This document shows positions 1 through 7,820 of a stretch of DNA of 15,141 nt, piece by piece. Both the position numbers and the translations under genes were made by a program. The notes beneath the pieces are model-generated. The model made no database searches. It had not been told where the DNA came from and saw only the letters and a list, made by a program, of their open reading frames with translations. Positions within the stretch are counted from its first letter, which is position 1. Each line of letters starts with the position of its first letter. Source of the stretch: CAXXOK01 sp035353235 (GTDB lineage Bacteria; Bacillota; Clostridia; Christensenellales; Aristaeellaceae). The stretch covers positions 1-15,141 of the forward strand of contig DAOPZG010000059.1 in NCBI GenBank assembly GCA_035353235.1. The letters run 5' to 3'.

Positions 1-23
1 GCTACCAACTGCGCTAATGCCCC
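1..23 (-). tRNA. 5' end of a tRNA gene, cut by the window edge
   Basis: Read on the minus strand, positions 23 to 1 begin with a 7-nt acceptor-arm half (GGGGCAT), then TA, a D-stem half (GCGC) and the D-loop signature AGTTGGTAGC. This is the standard 5' architecture of a bacterial elongator tRNA. The anticodon arm, T arm and 3' end lie left of the window, so the amino acid cannot be assigned. A matching promoter sits immediately upstream at 36-64. Confidence 0.75.
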
Positions 24-35
24 GCAACGGAAAAG

Positions 36-64
36 AATATACCATAATTTTTTTCGTTTGTAAA
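36..64 (-). promoter_or_regulatory. Promoter of the leftward tRNA
   Basis: On the minus strand, a -35 box TTTACA (64-59) is followed after 17 nt by a -10 box TATATT (41-36). The -10 is preceded by TGG, giving an extended -10. The predicted start of transcription is near position 29, six bases before the mature tRNA 5' end, as is usual for tRNA genes. Both boxes match the sigma-70/SigA consensus at 5 of 6 positions. Confidence 0.6.
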
Positions 65-182
65 GTGCTTATTGCAATCTTCGGTCAGCTTTTTGCACGC
101 AGAAAAAGGAATTGTTACCGGGCCACAGCCCCGGGCCTTGCGCCGCACCCAAATGCAAGCCCGGCTCCCGCGATCCCCTCCC

Positions 183-212
183 TTGTACGCGGGTTGGTTT
201 TCGTGGTATGAT
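183..212 (+). promoter_or_regulatory. Probable promoter of the GH30 gene
   Basis: A -10 box TATGAT (207-212) is preceded by TGG, forming an extended -10. A weak -35 box TTGTAC (183-188) lies 18 nt upstream. Transcription would start near 219, leaving a leader of about 130 nt before the start codon at 351. The extended -10 compensates for the poor -35. No clear catabolite-repression (cre) site is seen nearby. Confidence 0.5.
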
Positions 213-350
213 ACATTCAGTATGGCGCGCCAGCGGCTATTTCTACAACGCTTCCGACCCCAGCGTTTCTTTGCCGCCAGCCTGCCGCCCTTTGGCGGAA
301 AGGTGTGTTTTGTGCGCAGGATCACTTGAAAACGGAAAGGATTTACCGAT

Positions 351-1691
351 ATGCAACTGTATACGACTCTCTGGCAGAATAACGAACCGGTTCAAGCCAT
401 CGCAAAGGCAAGCTTTATCCCGGATATGCAAACGGAAACCCCGTTGATTAACCTGTACCCGGAGATGCGATTTCAAACCCTGCTGGGTTTTGGCGGCGCG
501 TTTACCGAGGCGGCCGGATCGGTGCTCAACCAATTGCCTCCGGAAAAGCGCGAGGCAATCTTACAGGGGTATTTCAGCCGGGACGGACTGGGGTATACGC
601 TTGGCCGCGCTTCCATCGACAGCTGTGATTTCAGCCTTGGTCACTATTGCGCCGTAACCGACCCTACCGATACGGATTTTTCCACCATGAACCTGCTGCA
701 TGATGAAACCAATATCCTGCCGCACCTGCGCCGCGCGCAGGAAATCGCGGGGCGCGATATCCGCATGCTACTCGCCCCGTGGAGCCCGCCCGCCTTCATG
801 AAGACCAACGGGCAGCGCAACGGCGGCGGATCGCTGTTGCCGCAGTATCGGGACGCATGGGCCAGGTATATTGCCAAATATATCGGAATGCTGGTGGATC
901 GCGGCGTTCACCCGCTGACCGTAAGCACTCAGAACGAACCCAAGGCGGTGCAATCGTGGGACAGCTGCGTGTATACCGCCGAAGAAGAACGCGATTTTGT
1001 GCGCGATTATCTCTCCCCCGCTCTGCGCGCCGCCGGGTTGGATGTGGGCATCGCCCTGTGGGACCATAATAAGGAACGGATGTTTGACCGTAGCCGGGAG
1101 ATTCTCGCGGACCCGCTGACCGACGCGTCGGTCGCTGGTATCGCCTTCCACTGGTACAGCGGCGATCATTTCGAGGCCGTGGAGCTTACTCACCTCGCCC
1201 ACCCGGATAAACTGCTGCTGTTTACCGAAGGCTGTGTGGAATACAGCCGCTTTACCGAAAACCAGCTCTTCAACGCGCAGATGTACGCGCACGATATCAT
1301 CGGCAACCTCAACGCGGGGGCGCACGCCTTTGTGGATTGGAATCTGGTGCTCAATCAGCAGGGCGGCCCCAACCATGTGGGTAATTTCTGTGACGCGCCC
1401 GTGATGTGCGACGTGGAAACCGGCACGGTGCATACCAGGTTGAGTTACCACTATATCCGGCATTTCAGCCATTTCCTGCGGCCCGGCGCGGTGCGCATCG
1501 GTAAAACCGTGTATACCGCGGGGCTGGAAGCCTGCGCGTTCCAGAACCCGGATGGCAGCCTGGCGTGCGTGGTACTCAACCGTGGGGAAAAGGAGCTCCC
1601 CTTCACGCTTCGGCTTCGCGACCATACCTGCAGGTTAAGCGCACCCGTCGGGAGCATCCAGACCGCGGTGATTGCCGCCGACGAGGTATAA
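351..1691 (+). CDS. GH30 family glycoside hydrolase (glucosylceramidase-like beta-glucosidase)
   Basis: This 446-aa enzyme has the GH30 layout: an N-terminal strand region, a clan GH-A TIM barrel, and a C-terminal beta-sandwich (about 385-446). Visible family markers are GFGGAFTEAA (46-55), the APWSPPAFMKTNG loop (142-154), the acid/base Glu196 in STQNEP, and the nucleophile Glu293 in LLFTEG. Both catalytic residues are present. The length is typical of compact bacterial GH30 enzymes. There is no signal peptide, so it should act in the cytosol on imported glycosides. The ATG at 351 follows a GGAAAGG site (334-340). Related enzymes hydrolyse beta-glucosides such as glucosylceramide, while other GH30 subfamilies are beta-xylosidases or xylanases, so the substrate is uncertain. 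A strong terminator follows, so it may form its own transcription unit ahead of the sensor genes. Confidence 0.9.
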   Translation: MQLYTTLWQNNEPVQAIAKASFIPDMQTETPLINLYPEMRFQTLLGFGGAFTEAAGSVLNQLPPEKREAILQGYFSRDGLGYTLGRASIDSCDFSLGHYCAVTDPTDTDFSTMNLLHDETNILPHLRRAQEIAGRDIRMLLAPWSPPAFMKTNGQRNGGGSLLPQYRDAWARYIAKYIGMLVDRGVHPLTVSTQNEPKAVQSWDSCVYTAEEERDFVRDYLSPALRAAGLDVGIALWDHNKERMFDRSREILADPLTDASVAGIAFHWYSGDHFEAVELTHLAHPDKLLLFTEGCVEYSRFTENQLFNAQMYAHDIIGNLNAGAHAFVDWNLVLNQQGGPNHVGNFCDAPVMCDVETGTVHTRLSYHYIRHFSHFLRPGAVRIGKTVYTAGLEACAFQNPDGSLACVVLNRGEKELPFTLRLRDHTCRLSAPVGSIQTAVIAADEV

Positions 1692-1701
1692 CCGCTCTTC
1701 A

Positions 1702-1735
1702 CCGCGGCCCGGCGCATTGCCGGGCCGCGGGTTTT
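1702..1735 (+). terminator. Rho-independent terminator after the GH30 gene
   Basis: A perfect 12-bp, almost all-GC stem (1702-1713 paired with 1719-1730) with a 5-nt GCATT loop is followed by GTTTT. It begins 10 bp after the GH30 stop codon. The U tract is short, so some readthrough into the sensor kinase gene is possible. No clear promoter is visible between this hairpin and that gene. Confidence 0.75.
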
Positions 1736-1750
1736 CATCCGGTCTGACCG

Positions 1751-1773
1751 CGCCGCATTGCGGCGAAGGGAGG
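1751..1773 (+). promoter_or_regulatory. Small hairpin touching the kinase ribosome binding site
   Basis: A perfect 6-bp GC stem (1751-1756 with 1760-1765, ATT loop) ends exactly where the ribosome binding site GAAGGGAGG (1765-1773) begins. That site is 8 nt before the ATG at 1782 and decides the kinase start over the upstream in-frame TTG at 1758. The hairpin could modulate translation, or it may be chance in GC-rich DNA. Confidence 0.3.
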
Positions 1774-1781
1774 ATTTTCAC

Positions 1782-3539
1782 ATGCCGGAGAACCCGTCGT
1801 CCCTGCGTCCGCATGCCTCCATCCGCACCAAGCTTCTGTGGGGGATGCTTTCGGTCATGCTTTCGCTCATCCTGCTGGTCACCTATTTCTCGGTTCGCAC
1901 CACCTATCAGGCAATGTATAACCAGCTGATCGAAAATAAACGCACGGGCATTGATTGGCTCAGCAAGCGACTGGCGCTTCAGCTCACGGAATACTCCGAC
2001 AGCTTTTACAGCTTCGAAGTGAATAAAACCACGAAGGCGGATATTCAGGGGTGGTGCACGCCGGGCGGCACGCTGGGCTATGCCGCGCAGTGGCGCATCA
2101 TCACCGGGCTCAACAGCATCATGGGGATGGATTCCACCCTGAATGCCATTGATATTTATAATCTGGTAAGCGGCGATGTGCTGACCGCCATGCGTTCCGG
2201 CGCGACCGTCACCGCCGCCGGGGATCGCCTGTCGTTTTGGACCTCGCGTGACGCGACGCTGCAAACCAACCTTGCGATTTACCCGCAGGGACAGGAGCTG
2301 TTGCTGTGCCACCAGATCAACCGGTTTGAAACCGGCGCGCCGCTGGCGCTGGTGGTTTTTCATGTCAAAACGTCGGCGCTTGAGGATATTTTGCGCGATA
2401 TGCGCGCCTCCGACGACGAGGGCATCTACCTGTACAACGACGAACAGACGCTGACCTGTAAAGACAGCGGCGCGGGCCTTCCGCTCAGCGATGCGCAGAC
2501 CGCCGCGCGTCTGCCTGCCGCGGCGCAAAGCGGCGAGTTAACGGCGGACGATTGTTTCTGGTTTTACCGCAGTGTGGAACGGGGTAAACTGGCAATTCTG
2601 CAGGTTCTGCCACGCAGTGTAATCACTTCGGTGGTGGGGAAAAACGCGGTGGTCGGCCTGTCGGCAGCCGCTGTGGCGGTGCTTGCGGCCATCGGGTTTT
2701 CACTGTTCTTCTCCCGCAGGGTCAGCGGGCCGATCGTCTCTCTGGCGGAAAAGATGCGCCATGTCACCATTCGCGATTACGACACCGGCAACGCCACGCG
2801 CAGAAGCGACGAGGTCGGCCTGCTGGAAAACAGTTTCGACGTGATGGTGCAGCGCAATCAGGAACTGATCGCTCAAAAATTTCAGACCCGCATCGAAAAG
2901 CGCAGCGCGCAGCTCCGGGCGCTGCAGGCGCAGATCAACCCGCATTTTATGTATAACACGCTGCAGATCATCGGCGGGATGGCGCTTAAAAAGAACGCGC
3001 CGGAAATCTACGGCGTTACCGTGGATCTGAGCGACATTATGCGCTACAGTCTGTCCTTCGGCAAGGAAATGGTGCCTCTTCGGGAGGAATTGCGCTATCT
3101 GGACAGTTATTTTAACATCCAAAACCGCCGCTTCGGCGACCGTATCCAGATTGAAAAAACGATGGACGAGGCGCTATTGGATTGCTTGATTCCCAAGCTG
3201 ATCCTGCAACCGCTGGTGGAAAACAGTCTGGAACACGGGCTGTCCGGAAAAGGCGGCACGTGGCATATCGTGCTCACGGGCACGCTGGATAACGGCGATA
3301 TGCGCCTGACTGTAGAAGATAACGGCATGGGGATGGACGGAGAACGGCTGCAGTATATCCGATCCGAGATGGCCAAAGGCGCGGAAAACGCCATCGGCTC
3401 CAGCGCGCATATCGGGCTGGTCAACGTTAACAGCCGCATCCGCCTCAAGTACGCCGCACATTACGGCGTAAGCGTGGACAGCGTAAAGGGCGAAGGCACG
3501 CGCGTAACGCTGCTTCTGCCCGCCCAGTGGGAGGAATAG
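1782..3539 (+). CDS. Sensor histidine kinase, LytS/YesM type (His_kinase PF06580)
   Basis: This 585-aa membrane sensor kinase has a first transmembrane helix at about 18-37, an extracellular sensing domain of about 245 residues, a second helix at about 287-310, and a HAMP-like linker (about 311-365). A His_kinase domain follows, with the phospho-acceptor His388 in LQAQINPHFMYNTLQ. The C-terminal HATPase carries the N box at 477-486 (PLVENSLEHG, Asn481), DNGMGM at 513-518, and a GLVNVNSRIRL segment from 545. The ATG at 1782 is chosen because GAAGGGAGG sits 8 nt upstream. The response regulator starts 2 bp after its stop, so the two form an operon. YesM-type kinases commonly sense sugars or polysaccharide breakdown products and control an adjacent ABC transporter. 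The ligand here is unknown. Confidence 0.92.
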   Translation: MPENPSSLRPHASIRTKLLWGMLSVMLSLILLVTYFSVRTTYQAMYNQLIENKRTGIDWLSKRLALQLTEYSDSFYSFEVNKTTKADIQGWCTPGGTLGYAAQWRIITGLNSIMGMDSTLNAIDIYNLVSGDVLTAMRSGATVTAAGDRLSFWTSRDATLQTNLAIYPQGQELLLCHQINRFETGAPLALVVFHVKTSALEDILRDMRASDDEGIYLYNDEQTLTCKDSGAGLPLSDAQTAARLPAAAQSGELTADDCFWFYRSVERGKLAILQVLPRSVITSVVGKNAVVGLSAAAVAVLAAIGFSLFFSRRVSGPIVSLAEKMRHVTIRDYDTGNATRRSDEVGLLENSFDVMVQRNQELIAQKFQTRIEKRSAQLRALQAQINPHFMYNTLQIIGGMALKKNAPEIYGVTVDLSDIMRYSLSFGKEMVPLREELRYLDSYFNIQNRRFGDRIQIEKTMDEALLDCLIPKLILQPLVENSLEHGLSGKGGTWHIVLTGTLDNGDMRLTVEDNGMGMDGERLQYIRSEMAKGAENAIGSSAHIGLVNVNSRIRLKYAAHYGVSVDSVKGEGTRVTLLLPAQWEE

Positions 3540-3541
3540 GC

Positions 3542-4618
3542 ATGGGGTATCGCGTGGTCATCATCGATGACGAACCGTGGACGCGGGAGGTGCTCCGCAG
3601 CCTTGGCGAATGGGACCGTCTGGGGCTTAGCGTCGCGGGGGAAGCGTCCGACGGGGAAAGCGGGCTGGCGCTGATCCGACAGCTCCACCCGGATATTGTG
3701 CTGACCGATATCAGAATGCCGCTGATGAGCGGGCTGGAACTGCTGGAAGCCCTCCGCCGCGAAGATTCCCGTGCCCGCGTAATCATGGTTAGCGGTTACG
3801 ACGATTTCGGTTATGCGCGCAGCGCCCTGCGGATGGACGCAACCGACTACCTGCTGAAACCCGTGAAGGCGGCGGAACTGAACGCCCAGCTGCAAAAGTG
3901 CATTGATCAGCTGGACCGTGCGCTGCCCGGCGGCCCGGCGCAGGACGTGAGCGGTTTTATGGACGCGCCGTGGGTGCAGCGCTATATGCCGCTTCGCGCC
4001 GCGTTGCAGGCACAGCTGACCGCCGGGGATACGGCGGCGCTTTCCTCCTCGTTTGCCAGAATTGAAGGCGTGATTGATCCGCCTCCCGCCCGCACCCTGC
4101 TGATCGCCCTGTATTATGATCTGGTGGGGATGCTGGAGCGGCACGTGGTCGCCGCCGGATACCGGATCGGCGAAGTGGTCACCGGCGGCGGTATCGTGTT
4201 CAGCGGCGAAACAACGCTTGCCGAAGTGCTCGGCCATGTGCAGGCGCAGTATGCCGAGGCGCTGGAACGGCTGGAAGCGTTGATTCGCAGCCAGCGCGGC
4301 CTCAACATGGCGCAGGTTGTCAGCTACGCGCAGGCGCACGCCACACAGGGTGTTACGCTGGAACAGACGGCGCGACAATTTTTCGTGACGCCGGAATATT
4401 TAAGCCGGGTGTTTAAGGCGCACACGGGGCAGGGTTTTTCGGAATACACCATGGGCCTTCGCATGCAAAAAGCGAAAGAGCTGCTGGCATCCGGCGCCCC
4501 CGCCAAGGAGCTGCACACGGCGCTGGGCTTTTCCGAACAGGCGAATTTTTACAAGGTGTTCAAGCGTTATTTCGGCGTTACCCCGGGTGAGATGCAGAAA
4601 AAGTTTAAAAACGGATAA
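3542..4618 (+). CDS. Response regulator with AraC-type DNA-binding domain (YesN type)
   Basis: This 358-aa protein has an N-terminal receiver domain (about 1-120) and a C-terminal AraC/XylS double helix-turn-helix (about 258-356). The receiver keeps its key residues: Asp9 and Asp10, phospho-acceptor Asp56 in VLTDIRMP, Ser84, and Lys106 in LLKPVKAAEL. The C-terminal region has the usual signature: FFVTPEYLSRVFKAHTG, then LGFSEQANFYKVFKRYFGVTP. The middle region (about 125-255) is a variable linker domain. The ATG at 3542 is preceded by GGGAGG (3529-3534), 7 nt away and inside the end of the kinase gene, indicating translational coupling. It would be phosphorylated by the upstream kinase and most likely activates the transporter genes starting at 4715. 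Its binding site cannot be identified from this sequence. Confidence 0.93.
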   Translation: MGYRVVIIDDEPWTREVLRSLGEWDRLGLSVAGEASDGESGLALIRQLHPDIVLTDIRMPLMSGLELLEALRREDSRARVIMVSGYDDFGYARSALRMDATDYLLKPVKAAELNAQLQKCIDQLDRALPGGPAQDVSGFMDAPWVQRYMPLRAALQAQLTAGDTAALSSSFARIEGVIDPPPARTLLIALYYDLVGMLERHVVAAGYRIGEVVTGGGIVFSGETTLAEVLGHVQAQYAEALERLEALIRSQRGLNMAQVVSYAQAHATQGVTLEQTARQFFVTPEYLSRVFKAHTGQGFSEYTMGLRMQKAKELLASGAPAKELHTALGFSEQANFYKVFKRYFGVTPGEMQKKFKNG

Positions 4619-4714
4619 TAAAGTACATCGTTTTTTGCCAATGACGCTTCCCGACCGGAGGTGTATCCTGTTGCCAAGGTCGAGAACGAACCACAACGCA
4701 AAGGAGGATTTCCC

Positions 4715-5956
4715 TTGAAGAAATTTGTATCTATCCTGTTAACGCTGGCAATGCTCGCGGGCATGGCCACGGTCGCGGTCGCGGAAGCGCCCCGCGAAGC
4801 CCAGTTGAACGTGATGATGAGTTTTCCCCAATACATGGACCAGTGGGAAAGCTACGCCAAGCAGTTTGAAGCCAAAATGCTGGCCGAGCAGAACGTAAAA
4901 GTGACCGTGAATATCGAAATGCCCAGCTCCGACCAGTACGACAGCGTCCTGCAGGCCCGCCTGACCGGCGACGACGCGCCGGACCTGTACACGCTGCACT
5001 GCAACAACATCGGCGTTTATAACAAGGCCGGGTATCTGACCGACCTCACCAGCCAGCCGCTGAGCGCCAAACTGTATGACAATGTGCGTGCCACCGTGAC
5101 CGTGGACGGCAAGGTGATGGCAGTGCCGATCGAGAGCATGGCGTGGGGCGTGCTGTACAACAAGGACATCTTTGAAAAGGCCGGCGTGGCCGTGCCGGAA
5201 ACCCTGACCGACCTTAAAACCGTGTGCGCCACCCTGAAGGACAAAGGCTACACCCCCTTTATGCTGGCTTTTCAGGAGCAGTGGGTACCGCAGCTGATGA
5301 CCGCGCTAACGCTGGGCGGCCTTGTGAGCGGCGAAAAGACCGACTGGCTCAGCCGGATGTACGAGGATAAGGGCAGCTACGACGAAGTGCGCTCCATCTT
5401 CGACGTGATTGACGTGATTATCCAAAACGGCACCGAGCGCGCCATGGAGGAAGGTTCCCAGCAGGGCGCGGCGGACTTCGCCAACGGCAAAGCCGCCATG
5501 TTCGTACAGGGCACCTGGGCCGCCAGCACCATTATGGAAACCAACCCGGATATGAAGCTCGGCGTATTCGCCCTGCCCGTGAACGACGATACGAACTGCA
5601 CCCGCGTAGACCTGTCCACATCCACCACGCTGGCCGTGTACCCGGGCACCAAGGAAATGGATCTGGCGCTGGCCTTTGCCAACTACGTGCTGGACGACAC
5701 GGATTCTTCCGCACTGTTTGAAGCCTGCGGCTTCAACCCCATCGCGTCCTGCCACACCTTCCAGCCGCCTTATTGGGTTGCGGACGCAACACAGTACGTT
5801 TCCGCCGGCCGCTCGTTCCAGGATCTGGTACTGCCCAACGCCGTAACCGACGAACAGGGCAAACTGCTGCAGGAATACTACGTCGGCAGCGTGACCGTGG
5901 ATCAGATTGTGGAGCAGCTGGACAAGGCGTTTCAGGAAGCCAACAAAGTAAGCTGA
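4715..5956 (+). CDS. Extracellular solute-binding protein of a CUT1 sugar ABC transporter
   Basis: This 413-aa protein of bacterial extracellular solute-binding family 1 has an N-terminal signal peptide: Lys-Lys, a hydrophobic core, then a likely signal-peptidase I site after AVA (VAVAEAP). Family markers include the SSDQYDSVLQARLTGDDAPDLY region, AWGVLYNKDIFEKAGV, and NGKAAMFVQGTWA. The start is the TTG at 4715, because a perfect AAGGAGG (4701-4707) lies 7 nt upstream and translation from there gives a clean signal peptide. An upstream in-frame GTG at 4661 has poor ribosome-site spacing and would bury the signal. There is no lipobox cysteine, which is unusual for a Gram-positive binding protein. 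It is followed by a hairpin and two permeases, so it should deliver oligosaccharide to them. No clear promoter is visible in the 96-bp gap after the regulator. Confidence 0.93.
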   Translation: MKKFVSILLTLAMLAGMATVAVAEAPREAQLNVMMSFPQYMDQWESYAKQFEAKMLAEQNVKVTVNIEMPSSDQYDSVLQARLTGDDAPDLYTLHCNNIGVYNKAGYLTDLTSQPLSAKLYDNVRATVTVDGKVMAVPIESMAWGVLYNKDIFEKAGVAVPETLTDLKTVCATLKDKGYTPFMLAFQEQWVPQLMTALTLGGLVSGEKTDWLSRMYEDKGSYDEVRSIFDVIDVIIQNGTERAMEEGSQQGAADFANGKAAMFVQGTWAASTIMETNPDMKLGVFALPVNDDTNCTRVDLSTSTTLAVYPGTKEMDLALAFANYVLDDTDSSALFEACGFNPIASCHTFQPPYWVADATQYVSAGRSFQDLVLPNAVTDEQGKLLQEYYVGSVTVDQIVEQLDKAFQEANKVS

Positions 5957-5978
5957 TCACACCAGCGGATTTCTATCT

Positions 5979-6025
5979 GGGCGGACACAGGCCGCGGGCA
6001 ACCGGCGCCTGCTGTCCGCCCTTTC
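5979..6025 (+). terminator. Hairpin between binding-protein and permease genes (attenuator or mRNA stabiliser)
   Basis: A 9-bp GC-rich stem (5979-5987 with 6013-6021) continues past one bulged C at 6012 into a further 5 bp (5988-5992 with 6007-6011). It is followed by only TTTCC. The weak U tract suggests partial termination or protection of the upstream mRNA end. Such hairpins often allow more binding protein than permease to be made. A second small hairpin (GGGGG at 6072-6076 with CCCCC at 6082-6086) lies just before the permease ribosome binding site. Confidence 0.55.
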
Positions 6026-6110
6026 CATGCCCTCCGGCGGAAAGCGTCGGACGGGTACCCCTCTTCTCTGCGGGGGCGCATCCCCCCATTCCATAAGGCG
6101 GTGACGATCC

Positions 6111-6989
6111 ATGCTGACGAAACGAAAACAAAACCTGTCGCTGTTGCTGTGCGTACTGCCCGCGTTGCTGGTGTACTGCGTGTTTAAGCTGTATCCGGCG
6201 GTCTCCGGCGTATATTACGCCATGACGGACTGGAACGGCATCAGTAAAACCAGTTCCTTTGTCGGGCTGGCCAACTTTGCCGAGGTATTCGGTGATGCCA
6301 ACTACTGGCGCTCCATGGGGTTCACCCTCAAGTATGTGCTGGTGATGGTTGTGGTTGCCAATGTGGCGGCGCTTGCGCTGGCCGTGGCGATTGAAAGCCG
6401 CAGGCGCGCAAAGGGCCTGTACCGTACCCTTTTCTTTATGCCCAATATGATCAGCATGGTCATCGGCGGGTATATGTGGATGTTTATTTTTACCAAGGTG
6501 CTTTACTATCTGGCCGACAACTGGGGTATGGTGTTTCTGGATCACAGCTGGATCGGCGATCCCCAGTACGCCTTCATCGCCATTATCATCGTGGCGGCCT
6601 GGGGCGCAATCGGTTATCTGATGATCATCTTTATGGCAGCGCTGCAGGGCGTTTCCCCGCAGTTGAAGGAAGCCGCGTATCTGGACGGCGCGAACGCCTG
6701 GCAAACCTTCTGGCGGGTCACGTTTCCCATGATCAGCCACGCGCTGACCATTTGTATTTTCTGGACGCTCAACTCTGCTTTTCAGGTGTTCGACGTGGTT
6801 TTCGTGCTCACGGGCGGCGGGCCGGGGCGCGCCACGCAGAGCGTGGCGCTGAACATCTACGAAGAGGCATTCAAGGGGAACGTGCGCTTCGGCTACGCCA
6901 CCGCCAAATCCACAGTGCTGTTCCTGATCGTGCTGGCCGTTACCATGGTGCAGCTGCGGCTGATGAAAGGCAGGGAGCAGGAACTGTGA
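6111..6989 (+). CDS. Sugar ABC transporter permease, MalF/UgpA-like (CUT1)
   Basis: This 292-aa integral membrane protein has about six hydrophobic helices (roughly 9-30, 71-95, 105-130, 153-176, 208-232 and 262-283). The cytoplasmic EAA loop, which docks the ATPase, begins at Glu187 (EAAYLDGANAWQTFWRVTFP). Other family markers are YPAVSGVYYAMTDWNG near the N-terminus and LTGGGPGRATQ at 233-243. The ATG at 6111 follows AAGGCGGTGA (6095-6104), one mismatch from an ideal site. Its stop overlaps the start of the next permease. It should form a heterodimeric channel with that protein and accept substrate from the upstream binding protein. Confidence 0.93.
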   Translation: MLTKRKQNLSLLLCVLPALLVYCVFKLYPAVSGVYYAMTDWNGISKTSSFVGLANFAEVFGDANYWRSMGFTLKYVLVMVVVANVAALALAVAIESRRRAKGLYRTLFFMPNMISMVIGGYMWMFIFTKVLYYLADNWGMVFLDHSWIGDPQYAFIAIIIVAAWGAIGYLMIIFMAALQGVSPQLKEAAYLDGANAWQTFWRVTFPMISHALTICIFWTLNSAFQVFDVVFVLTGGGPGRATQSVALNIYEEAFKGNVRFGYATAKSTVLFLIVLAVTMVQLRLMKGREQEL

Positions 6990-7816
6990 AAAAGAAACGA
7001 CTGCTTGCCGACTGGCTTGTCTACGCCGCGCTGACGCTGGCCGCGCTGTTTACCCTGTTTCCGCTGCTGATGGCGCTGATGAACTCCTTTAAAACCAACG
7101 GCGAGCTGCTGACCGACGTGATGTCGTGGCCGCAAACCTTCAACTTTGATAACTACGTTCGCACGCTGGATAAGATGCACTATCTGCGCAGTCTGGGCAA
7201 TACCCTGCTGTTAACCGTTACCAGCGTTACCCTGATTGTGCTGTTTTCCGCGCTGGCGGGCTGGCGGCTGTGTCGCACGAAAACCCGGTTTTCCAGCGCG
7301 CTGTTCTCCCTGTTTGTTTTCTCCATGCTGATTCCGTTCAGCTCCATCATGATCCCGTTGTATCGCGTGGTGCTGGCGCTGAAGGTGAAAAACTCCCTGA
7401 TCGGGTTCAGCTTCGTTTACGCCGGGTTGGGCGTCAGCATGGCGATTTTCCTGTACCACGGCTTTGTCAAGGGGATTCCGCTGGAACTGGAAGAAGCGGC
7501 GGCGATAGACGGCTGCAACATGCGGCATACCTTCTTTTCCATCGTGATGCCGATGCTTTCGCCCATCACGGCAACCATCGTCATCACCAACGCCCTCTGG
7601 GTCTGGAACGATTTTCTGCTGCCGCTGATCGTGATCAGTAAGAGCGAAAAATACACGCTGCTGCTGTCCACCAACACGCTATTCGGGCAGTACAGCAGCG
7701 ACTGGACCGCCATCCTGAGTTCACTGATTCTGGCGGCGATTCCGGTAATCATTTTTTACGCATTTTTTCAGCGCCGGATATTGGAAGGCATTGCCGACGG
7801 CGCGGTAAAGGGGTGA
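6986..7816 (+). CDS. Sugar ABC transporter permease, MalG/UgpE-like (CUT1)
   Basis: This 276-aa membrane protein is the second channel subunit. It has about six hydrophobic helices, FPLLMALMNSFKT near the N-terminus as in MalG-type permeases, and the EAA loop starting at Glu170 (EAAAIDGCNMRHTFFSIVMP). The start is the GTG at 6986, overlapping the TGA of the first permease in GTGA, with GGGAG (6973-6977) upstream. Translation from there begins MKKKRLLADW and gives the normal family length. The frame stays open upstream to 6476, but only as an out-of-frame reading of the first permease. No ATPase gene is present, so a shared MsmK/MalK-type ATPase from elsewhere must energise the system (established for many CUT1 systems, inferred here). 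Confidence 0.93.
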   Translation: MKKKRLLADWLVYAALTLAALFTLFPLLMALMNSFKTNGELLTDVMSWPQTFNFDNYVRTLDKMHYLRSLGNTLLLTVTSVTLIVLFSALAGWRLCRTKTRFSSALFSLFVFSMLIPFSSIMIPLYRVVLALKVKNSLIGFSFVYAGLGVSMAIFLYHGFVKGIPLELEEAAAIDGCNMRHTFFSIVMPMLSPITATIVITNALWVWNDFLLPLIVISKSEKYTLLLSTNTLFGQYSSDWTAILSSLILAAIPVIIFYAFFQRRILEGIADGAVKG

Positions 7817-7820
7817 GCCG

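Larger units (their letters stand above)
24..350. other. Divergent intergenic region between tRNA and GH30 gene
   Basis: This 327-bp gap holds the tRNA promoter (36-64), an imperfect hairpin at 131-164 (arms of 11 and 10 nt with one bulge, no U tract after it), the GH30 promoter (183-212) and a GH30 leader of about 130 nt. The leader has two small perfect hairpins: 247-252 with 262-267 (6 bp, followed by a short T-rich run) and 285-289 with 294-298 (5 bp, CTTT loop). I found no convincing coding sequence. The small open frames here have no ribosome binding site. Confidence 0.5.

Noticed and set aside
318..345. A cre-like catabolite-repression site (TTGAAAACGG) before GH30
   Set aside because: Only the left half matches the CcpA consensus, and the rest overlaps the ribosome binding site.
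1..350. tRNA next to a sugar locus as an integration site of a genomic island
   Set aside because: Integrases usually target the tRNA 3' end, which lies outside the window to the left. The locus sits on the 5' side, and no integrase or direct repeat is visible.
768..1625. A 285-codon minus-strand frame opposite GH30
   Set aside because: It is antisense to GH30, with no domain signature and no expression signals.
1635..2528. A 297-codon minus-strand frame across the GH30/kinase junction
   Set aside because: It crosses a terminator and two real genes, and its composition is Arg/Gly/Gln-rich with no motif.
3461..4378. A 305-codon minus-strand frame opposite the response regulator
   Set aside because: It is antisense to clear receiver and AraC motifs and its composition is that of a shadow frame.
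4619..4714. A promoter for the transporter operon
   Set aside because: TTGCCA and TATCCT are present but 23 nt apart. No pair with acceptable spacing was found, so readthrough from the kinase-regulator genes or an activator-dependent promoter remains possible.
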